A stretch of 7,259 bases of DNA from Collinsella aerofaciens (lineage in GTDB: Bacteria > Actinomycetota > Coriobacteriia > Coriobacteriales > Coriobacteriaceae): NCBI RefSeq assembly GCF_901212495.1, contig NZ_CAAKNY010000088.1:1-7259 (forward strand), written 5' to 3'. Shown in pieces: positions 1 through 4,846 of this stretch. The notes below the pieces were generated by a model. It did no database searches, had not been told where the DNA came from, and was given only the letters and a program-made list of their open reading frames with translations. The first letter of the stretch is position 1. The number at the start of each line of letters is the position of its first letter. The position numbers were made by a program, and so were the translations under genes.

Positions 1-98
1 CGGGCACGAGGATGCCCCCGAGTCAGATCTTTCCTATGCGCCATGCGGCCCCCAGGGCACGTAGTTGAGACCCAGGACACCGTAACGGTGGGCGCCGC
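1..98. other. Non-coding spacer upstream of 5S rRNA (probable 23S-5S spacer)
   Basis: I see no credible gene here. The stretch contains several small hairpins: GGGCA/TGCCC at 2-6 and 13-17, GCCC/GGGC at 48-51 and 55-58, and CACCG/CGGTG at 78-82 and 86-90 with loop TAA. I could not recognise the conserved 3' end of 23S rRNA, nor a convincing promoter: TTGAGA at 65-70 has no matching -10. By inference this is the transcribed spacer between an rRNA gene lying off the left edge and the 5S gene, but an isolated 5S gene cannot be excluded. Confidence 0.5.
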
Positions 99-230
99 CC
101 ACCGGTCAGCGGCCAGAGCATGGGGGGCACGCCCGGTCCCGTTCCGAACCCGGAAGCTAAGCCCCATCGCGCCGAGAGTACTGCGGGTCCGGCCCGTGGG
201 AGGCCAGGGCGCCGCTGACCGGTGGACGGC
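94..230 (+). other. Extended pre-5S processing stem
   Basis: Helix I of the 5S rRNA continues past the likely mature ends. CCACCGGTCAGCGG at 99-112 is perfectly complementary to 212-225. After one C98/A226 mismatch, GCCG at 94-97 pairs with CGGC at 227-230. Such a double-stranded stem around 5S is the usual substrate for maturation nucleases (RNase M5 or RNase E types). Which enzyme acts here cannot be read from the sequence. Confidence 0.6.
103..221 (+). rRNA. rrf: 5S ribosomal RNA
   Basis: This is the structural RNA of the large ribosomal subunit. The conserved 5S core is plainly visible: GCGGCC at the end of helix I (109-114), then CCCGGTCCCGTTCCGAACCC (132-151), then GGAAGCTAAGCCCCAT and GCGCCGAGAGTACTGCGGG. 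The terminal helix pairs 103-112 with 212-221. The ends were set by aligning helix I to the E. coli gene, giving about 119 nt, the usual 5S length. Each end may be off by a few bases, because the complementarity continues outward to 99 and 225. A strong terminator follows at 257-286. No promoter of its own is evident, so it is probably transcribed from upstream. Confidence 0.93.
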
Positions 231-256
231 ACCGAGCCGTCATGTGACTTGAAGAA

Positions 257-286
257 GGGGGAGGCCTCGCGGCCTCCCCCTTTTTT
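257..286 (+). terminator. Rho-independent terminator after 5S rRNA
   Basis: A perfect 10-bp GC-rich stem (GGGGGAGGCC at 257-266 with GGCCTCCCCC at 271-280) closes a TCGC tetraloop and is followed by six T residues (281-286). Two A-T pairs (255-256 with 281-282) can extend it. It should end the rRNA transcript and insulate the acpS operon from strong rRNA transcription. Confidence 0.93.
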
Positions 287-334
287 GCGTTTTAAGCCTG
301 ATCTAACAAACTCGCTGTGTTTTATGACCCTCGT

Positions 335-364
335 TTGTCGCATCTTCCGTTAACGGGCTACAAT
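335..364 (+). promoter_or_regulatory. Candidate sigma70-type promoter for the acpS operon
   Basis: TACAAT at 359-364 matches the -10 consensus in five of six bases. TTGTCG at 335-340 matches the -35 in four of six, with an 18-bp spacer. Transcription would start near 371, leaving a leader of about 22 bases before the acpS ATG. It is the best candidate between the 5S terminator and acpS. A palindrome (CCGTTAACGG, 347-356) lies in the spacer, and 6-bp inverted repeats (ACAAAC at 306-311, GTTTGT at 333-338) overlap the -35. Either could be an operator, but both are short. Confidence 0.55.
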
Positions 365-383
365 AACTTAGTCTGTGCAATAT

Positions 384-388
384 GGAGG
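384..388 (+). promoter_or_regulatory. Shine-Dalgarno of acpS, deciding its start
   Basis: GGAGG lies five bases before the ATG at 394. An in-frame ATG at 382 overlaps this site and has no ribosome binding site of its own. The start at 394 is therefore preferred and gives the family-typical N-terminus. Confidence 0.85.
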
Positions 389-393
389 TGAAC

Positions 394-933
394 ATGGCTG
401 AAGCTGGTATCGGCGTTGATATCGTCGAGATTTCCCGCATGAAATCAATCCTTGAAAAGACGCCGTCGTTTGCTCGGCGTGTGTTTACCGAAGAAGAGTG
501 CGCATATTGCGACGCTTCATCGCGTCCTGCGGCGCACTATGCGAGCCGTTTTGCTTCTCGTGAAGCGGTTCTCAAGGCTCTTGGTACTGGCTTTAGTCAG
601 GGCGTCGGCCGCAAAGACGTTTCGGTAACGCGTGATAAGCTTGGAAAGCCTAAAGCAGTGCTTTCGGGTCGAGCGCTCGAGATTGCCCAAGAGTTGGGTG
701 TCGTTGAAGTTGCGCTTTCTATTACCTTGACGGGTGATTTGGCCGTTGCCAATGCCATTGCGATCACCGAGGATGCTCGACCAAAGCCTAAGGAAGAAAA
801 GGTGAGCACCAAGGAACGCGTTGCACAAACATTCAAAGAGGCTCGCTCGGTTTTAGATGAGCTTGAGCAACTGCAACATTCAGCTTTGACGGAGCACCAG
901 GGCGATGCTTCGCAAGATACGCTAGGAGCATAG
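394..933 (+). CDS. acpS: Holo-[acyl-carrier-protein] synthase with C-terminal extension
   Basis: AcpS moves the 4'-phosphopantetheine arm of coenzyme A onto a serine of apo-acyl carrier protein, which activates it for fatty acid synthesis in the cytoplasm. The 179-residue product opens with GIGVDIVEISR (residues 5-15), whose D9 is the expected magnesium ligand. The second signature, SRFASREAVLKALGTG (51-66), carries E57 and K61. GKP lies at 84-86 and a family-typical C-terminal strand, ALSITLTGDLAVANAIAI, at about 107-124. The SxSH histidine found in many relatives is absent (TLTGD), but E. coli AcpS also lacks it. The usual length is about 115-130 residues. Here a Lys/Glu-rich linker from about residue 127 leads into a predicted helical stretch (about 139-165) and a loose tail. 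It is the first gene of the operon, has a promoter candidate just upstream, and abuts nnr with no gap. Confidence 0.9.
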   Translation: MAEAGIGVDIVEISRMKSILEKTPSFARRVFTEEECAYCDASSRPAAHYASRFASREAVLKALGTGFSQGVGRKDVSVTRDKLGKPKAVLSGRALEIAQELGVVEVALSITLTGDLAVANAIAITEDARPKPKEEKVSTKERVAQTFKEARSVLDELEQLQHSALTEHQGDASQDTLGA

Positions 934-2550
934 ATGAAACCGGTTTTGAGTACCGAGGAAGTCGTTCGCCTCGAGGATATTATCGAACGCGAAGGAACTT
1001 CGAAGGCCGAGCTTATGGAACTGGCGGGTGAGTTTGCTGCTAGTGAAATTCTTAAACTCAATCCCGATCGCGTCCTTGTTCTGGTCGGTTTTGGCAACAA
1101 CGGTGGCGATGGCTGGGTCGCGGCTGATATCTTGAGTCACAAGGGCGTTGACGTGGACATCGTGTCTCCGGTTGAGCCGGATGAGTTTCCTGCCGCTCTG
1201 GCTCGCCATGTTGCCCGCCGTACCGCCGGTCGTGACGTACATGTGTGCGTCGGTCCCTCACGAGATGAGCTTGAGGTTTTGATCGATAAGGCTGACGTTG
1301 TTGTTGACGCTATTTTTGGTACCGGTTTCCACGGTGACTTGCGTGCGCCGTTCTCCATCTGGATTCCGACAGTTAACGACTGTGCCGACCATGTGGTGTC
1401 CATCGATGTTCCTTCGGGTCTGAATGCCGAGACCGGTGTTGTCGACGACGACTGCATCCGTGCCGAGCGCACGGTCACGATGATTACGCCCAAGATTGGC
1501 CTCTACAGCGCTGATGGCCCAGAGTACGCCGGTGATCTGGTGTGCGGCAGCCTCTATGATCGCCTTGATGAGGTCATCAATGATGTCGACCATGCCGCCG
1601 AGATAGTCGAGCCTGGTGACCTGGTGGATTTCTTTGCTCCGCTGCCCACGAATATCGATAAATATTCTCGCGGTTCCGTCCTTATTGTTGCCGGTTCGGC
1701 GCAGTATCCCGGCGCTGCCATTATGGCCGCCAAGTCTGCTGCCCGCGCGGGTGCCGGCTATGTGGCTGTCGCGACGCCCGATGCGTGTGCCAATCTTATT
1801 CGTATGGCGCTTCCCTCGATTCCGGTTTTTGCTATTCCGTCCGATTCCCGCGGCTCTTTTGGTGCCGCTGCGCGTATGACCGTGTGCGAGATTGCAAAGA
1901 AGTACAGCTGCGTACTGTGCGGTCCCGGCATGACAACGTCTGCCGGTGCCATGCAGGTGGTTTCGGGTTTGTTGGAGCTTGATGTGCCGCTGATCCTTGA
2001 TGCCGATGCGCTCAACTGTCTTTCTAAGATTGCTATCGACGGTATCGATAGCAATCCTGAGATGTACCGCCGTGAGCAGCCGCTCGTCATGACGCCGCAC
2101 TATCGCGAGCTTTCGCGTTTGGTTGCTGGTGACGAGGTTAACGATCTGGGGACTGCAATCGCGGCCGCGCAGAAGGTTGTCTGGGCTGCTGGCTCCGACA
2201 ATCTCGTGGTTATTGCCAAGGGGCCGACGACGGCTATCTGTGGCGTTGAGCGCGTGCTTTTGCCGCTCTCGGGTCCGGCGTCGTTGGCGACTGCCGGTTC
2301 GGGCGATGTTCTTGCGGGCATTTTGGCTGGCACACTGGCTACCATGCGTGATGAGATGGATCGCTGGGAGCTGCTGTATTCGTATGCCGTCGCGCTTCAC
2401 AGTTACGCAGGTTTTGCCGCGGCGACGGAGTACGGTGAGAAGAGTGTTATTGCGACCGATCTGATCGACTTAATCGGTCCTGCCATGGAATTGGCGGCAA
2501 AGGACGCACTCGATGATCTGGGAATCATGGACGAAGGGTCGGATGACTAA
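934..2550 (+). CDS. nnr: Bifunctional NAD(P)HX epimerase / ADP-dependent NAD(P)HX dehydratase
   Basis: This enzyme repairs hydrated, inactive NAD(P)H. The N-terminal YjeF_N domain interconverts the R and S forms of NAD(P)HX, and the C-terminal ribokinase-like domain dehydrates the S form using ADP. In the 538 residues, GFGNNGGDGW (52-61), DAIFGTGFHGD (125-135) and SIDVPSGLNAETG (156-168) mark the epimerase. DKYSRGSVLIVAGS (242-255), DADAL (356-360), MTPHYREL (386-393) and ATAGSGDVLAGI (452-463, catalytic Asp458) mark the dehydratase. TPHYRE departs from the common TPHxGE. The length is close to that of the E. coli two-domain protein (about 515). The ATG at 934 directly follows the acpS stop, and AGGAG at 924-928 serves it from inside the acpS 3' end, so translation is probably coupled. 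Confidence 0.93.
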   Translation: MKPVLSTEEVVRLEDIIEREGTSKAELMELAGEFAASEILKLNPDRVLVLVGFGNNGGDGWVAADILSHKGVDVDIVSPVEPDEFPAALARHVARRTAGRDVHVCVGPSRDELEVLIDKADVVVDAIFGTGFHGDLRAPFSIWIPTVNDCADHVVSIDVPSGLNAETGVVDDDCIRAERTVTMITPKIGLYSADGPEYAGDLVCGSLYDRLDEVINDVDHAAEIVEPGDLVDFFAPLPTNIDKYSRGSVLIVAGSAQYPGAAIMAAKSAARAGAGYVAVATPDACANLIRMALPSIPVFAIPSDSRGSFGAAARMTVCEIAKKYSCVLCGPGMTTSAGAMQVVSGLLELDVPLILDADALNCLSKIAIDGIDSNPEMYRREQPLVMTPHYRELSRLVAGDEVNDLGTAIAAAQKVVWAAGSDNLVVIAKGPTTAICGVERVLLPLSGPASLATAGSGDVLAGILAGTLATMRDEMDRWELLYSYAVALHSYAGFAAATEYGEKSVIATDLIDLIGPAMELAAKDALDDLGIMDEGSDD

Positions 2551-2552
2551 TC

Positions 2553-3698
2553 ATGAATAAAGCCGATTTGACGCGCTGGTCCTGGGTTGAGATTGACCGC
2601 GGGGCGCTTCGCCGCAACACGAGGGCTTACAAGAACCTGCTCAATCCACGTCAGCGACTGTGCTGCGTGGTCAAGGCCGATGCCTATGGGCATGGTGCCG
2701 TCGAGTGCGCCAAAATCATGTACTCGGCCGGAGCCGACATGTTCGCGGTGGCGACGGTCAGCGAGGGTGTTGAGCTGCGCCGCGGCGGAATTACCAAGCC
2801 CATCCTGATCTTGAGCGAGCCGCCTATCGAGGCTATCCCCACCCTGCTTGAGTTTGACATTATGCCTTCGGTCTATACGTCCGATTTCGCCCTTGCCTAT
2901 GGCGAGTGCGCTGTCGCGGTAGGCAAGGTGGGCAAGTACCATCTAGCCATCGAGACGGGCATGAACCGCATCGGTGTTCACTACACGCAGGTGCTCGACT
3001 TTGTTCGTGGTATTAGCTTCCATCGCGGTATCCAGTGTGATGGCGTCTTTACGCACTTCGCTACGGCCGATGAACCTTCGGGTTGGGACTACAAACTGCA
3101 GTGCCAACGCTTTACGGAGGCCGTTCAGGCGATAAAGGACGCGGGTTTTGAGTGCGGTATCGTGCACTGTGCCAACACGCCGTCCTCGATGCTTGATCCC
3201 TCGATGCATTTTGATATGATTCGCGCCGGTGTTGGCTTGTACGGCATGCAGCCGTGCGAGCTGAGCAGCCGCGTGATGCAGCTCGATCCCGTCATGAGCG
3301 TTCACGCGCGCGTGACGCGTGTGGCACATCCTGCGATGGGCGAGGGCGTGGGCTACGGATTTACCTATCGCGTGCCGCGTACGCGCGTTCAGATCTGCAC
3401 GCTGCCGATTGGATATGCCGACGGTCTTTCTCGTACGCTCTCCAATCGTATGGACGTGCTGTATCGCGGTGAACGTGTGCGTCAGGTGGGTAACATCTGC
3501 ATGGATCAGTTTATGGTCGCCATCCAGTCCAACCCGGCACATGAGATTCCCGAGGCCGAGTATGGCGACGAGATGATTATTGTCGGCCGCGATGGCGATG
3601 CCGAGATTGCTATGGACGAGATGGCGCGCCTGCGCGGCACGATTAACTACGAGGTCGCCTGCGGCTTTGGCATGCGTCTCGACAAGATCTACGTGTAG
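2553..3698 (+). CDS. alr: Alanine racemase
   Basis: This PLP-dependent racemase converts L-alanine to D-alanine for peptidoglycan. The 381-residue product has the family's N-terminal barrel, with WVEIDRGAL (11-19) and the PLP-lysine motif VVKADAYGHG (39-48, Lys41). ETGMNRIG lies at 134-141, HFDMIRAGVGLYG at 219-231 (Arg224 expected to contact the pyridine nitrogen), GVGYGFTY at 265-272 (Tyr268 the likely second catalytic base), PIGYADGLSR at 285-294, GNICMDQ at 313-319 and INYEV at 364-368. The C-terminus reads MRLDKIYV, where many relatives end with R-(I/V)-P-R and a tail. The start lies two bases after the nnr stop. A weak Shine-Dalgarno (GAAGGG, 2533-2538) is rather distant, so coupling to nnr translation is likely. 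Confidence 0.95.
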   Translation: MNKADLTRWSWVEIDRGALRRNTRAYKNLLNPRQRLCCVVKADAYGHGAVECAKIMYSAGADMFAVATVSEGVELRRGGITKPILILSEPPIEAIPTLLEFDIMPSVYTSDFALAYGECAVAVGKVGKYHLAIETGMNRIGVHYTQVLDFVRGISFHRGIQCDGVFTHFATADEPSGWDYKLQCQRFTEAVQAIKDAGFECGIVHCANTPSSMLDPSMHFDMIRAGVGLYGMQPCELSSRVMQLDPVMSVHARVTRVAHPAMGEGVGYGFTYRVPRTRVQICTLPIGYADGLSRTLSNRMDVLYRGERVRQVGNICMDQFMVAIQSNPAHEIPEAEYGDEMIIVGRDGDAEIAMDEMARLRGTINYEVACGFGMRLDKIYV

Positions 3699-3706
3699 GA
3701 GCCACC

Positions 3707-4327
3707 ATGGGTGTCATGCACATCCCCGGACATAGTCACCAGGCGCCGCGCGAGGTTGCGCTCGAGGAGATTGAGGCTGTTTTAGGCGACTGCCATCTCT
3801 GCCAACTCTATCAGTCGCGCCATAACATCGTGTTTGGCGTGGGAAACCCCCACGCCCGCGTCATATTTATCGGTGAGGCGCCGGGTCGCAACGAGGATTT
3901 GCAGGGCGAACCCTTTGTGGGGGCGGCGGGCGAGGATCTCAACGGCATCCTGTCGCTGGCTGGCCTCAAGCGCGAAGACGTCTACATTGCCAACGTGCTT
4001 AAGTGCCGCCCACCGGGAAATCGCAATCCTCGGCCCGAGGAAGTGCTGGCCTGTTCACCGTTTTTGCGTGAGCAGATTCGAAGCATTTGGCCCGATATCA
4101 TCGTGACGCTCGGTAACCCCGCGACGCACTTTGTGCTTAAGACCGAGATCGGCATCACCAAGCTGCGCGGCAGGTTCCATCAGATGGGGCATTTTGTGGT
4201 GATGCCCACGTTCCATCCGGCGGCGGCGCTGCGTAATCCGGCGTGGCAGGAGCTGCTGGAGGAAGACTTTAAGATGCTGGGCGACTATCTGGAGCGGCAT
4301 CCCGCGCCAGAGGGTGCCTCGGAATAA
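3707..4327 (+). CDS. udg: Type 4 (family 4) uracil-DNA glycosylase, iron-sulfur
   Basis: It removes uracil from DNA, starting base-excision repair of deaminated cytosine or misincorporated dUMP. The 206-residue product carries the family 4 pattern of four cluster-binding cysteines: C29 and C32 (CHLC), then C100 (VLKCRPPGNRNP) and C116. The C-x2-C and C-x15-C spacing is that of [4Fe-4S] UDGs. Active-site motif 1 is GEAPGRNEDLQGEPFVG (56-72), and motif 3 is the HPAA at 170-173. No signal peptide or membrane segment is seen. AGGAG at 3697-3701 overlaps the alr stop and sits five bases before this ATG. The gene ends in tandem TAA stops. It lies between alr and tsaE, where a DNA repair gene is not part of the commonest version of this cluster. 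Confidence 0.93.
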   Translation: MGVMHIPGHSHQAPREVALEEIEAVLGDCHLCQLYQSRHNIVFGVGNPHARVIFIGEAPGRNEDLQGEPFVGAAGEDLNGILSLAGLKREDVYIANVLKCRPPGNRNPRPEEVLACSPFLREQIRSIWPDIIVTLGNPATHFVLKTEIGITKLRGRFHQMGHFVVMPTFHPAAALRNPAWQELLEEDFKMLGDYLERHPAPEGASE

Positions 4328-4339
4328 TAAGGAGCATAT

Positions 4340-4846
4340 ATGTCCCTGGAGCGCCTGGGGGTAGGTATTTATAAAACGGCTTGCTCTGCCGATACGGAGC
4401 ATTTTGGCGAGCTGGTTGCGCCGTGCCTGGAAGATGGTGATGTGCTGATCTTGACCGGCGGCCTCGGGGTGGGCAAAACCCACTTTACCAAGGGTGTTTC
4501 GCGTGGTCTGGGCGACGGCCATATGGTCACGAGCCCCACATTCGCACTCATGGCCGTTCATGACCAGGGACGTATTCCGCTGTTCCACTTTGACCTGTAC
4601 CGTCTGGAGCATGCTTACGAGCTCGAGGATACGGGCATTTTCGATGTACTGGGCTATGAGGGCGCCTGTCTGTTGGAGTGGGGCGAACAGTTCCAGGACG
4701 AACTGACAGACGAGTATCTTTCGGTAACGCTTAAGCGTGATGAGAACGATAGCGATGTGCGAATGATAACGCTCGAGGCGCACGGCGAGCGCGCAGCGGA
4801 GCTTTCCGATTTGATTGATAAGGCTGTACAAGATGAGCTTGCATAA
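4340..4846 (+). CDS. tsaE: tRNA t6A biosynthesis ATPase TsaE
   Basis: TsaE is the small P-loop ATPase that works with TsaB and TsaD to put threonylcarbamoyl onto A37 of tRNAs reading ANN codons. The 168 residues include a Walker A motif GGLGVGKT (40-47), SPTFALM (65-71), HFDLYRL (83-89) and LLEWGE (111-116), all in family order. In many relatives the P-loop reads GDLGAGKT. Here Asp is replaced by Gly and the inner Ala by Val, while the Lys and Thr are kept. AAGGAG at 4329-4334 lies five bases before the ATG. The 3' end overlaps the next gene by 14 bases, which fits the shared pathway. Confidence 0.93.
   Translation: MSLERLGVGIYKTACSADTEHFGELVAPCLEDGDVLILTGGLGVGKTHFTKGVSRGLGDGHMVTSPTFALMAVHDQGRIPLFHFDLYRLEHAYELEDTGIFDVLGYEGACLLEWGEQFQDELTDEYLSVTLKRDENDSDVRMITLEAHGERAAELSDLIDKAVQDELA
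4820..4823 (+). promoter_or_regulatory. Weak ribosome binding site for the tsaB-rimI-tsaD start
   Basis: AAGG inside the tsaE 3' end lies nine bases before ATG 4833. A TTG at 4815 would also be in frame but has no recognisable site and would add six non-conserved residues. The ATG at 4833 was therefore chosen. Because the site is weak and the genes overlap, re-initiation by ribosomes finishing tsaE is likely. Confidence 0.5.

Noticed and set aside
1..98. 3' end of 23S rRNA or a tRNA gene
   Set aside because: I could not recognise the conserved 23S 3'-terminal sequence or a cloverleaf with a T-loop (GGTTCGAATC-like) motif. It is better described as spacer.
23..343. Open frames on both strands across the 5S gene (minus 23-343, plus 43-252)
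   Set aside because: They lie over a clear 5S rRNA and its terminator, resemble no protein family and have no ribosome binding site.
382..393. Upstream ATG at 382 as the acpS start
   Set aside because: It overlaps the GGAGG that serves the ATG at 394 and would add four non-conserved residues. The start at 394 matches the family N-terminus.
1258..2400. Long minus-strand open frame (380 residues) opposite nnr
   Set aside because: It is a shadow of the high-GC codon pattern of nnr on the other strand. Its translation is Arg/His-rich and low in recognisable motifs, while nnr itself has every family motif.
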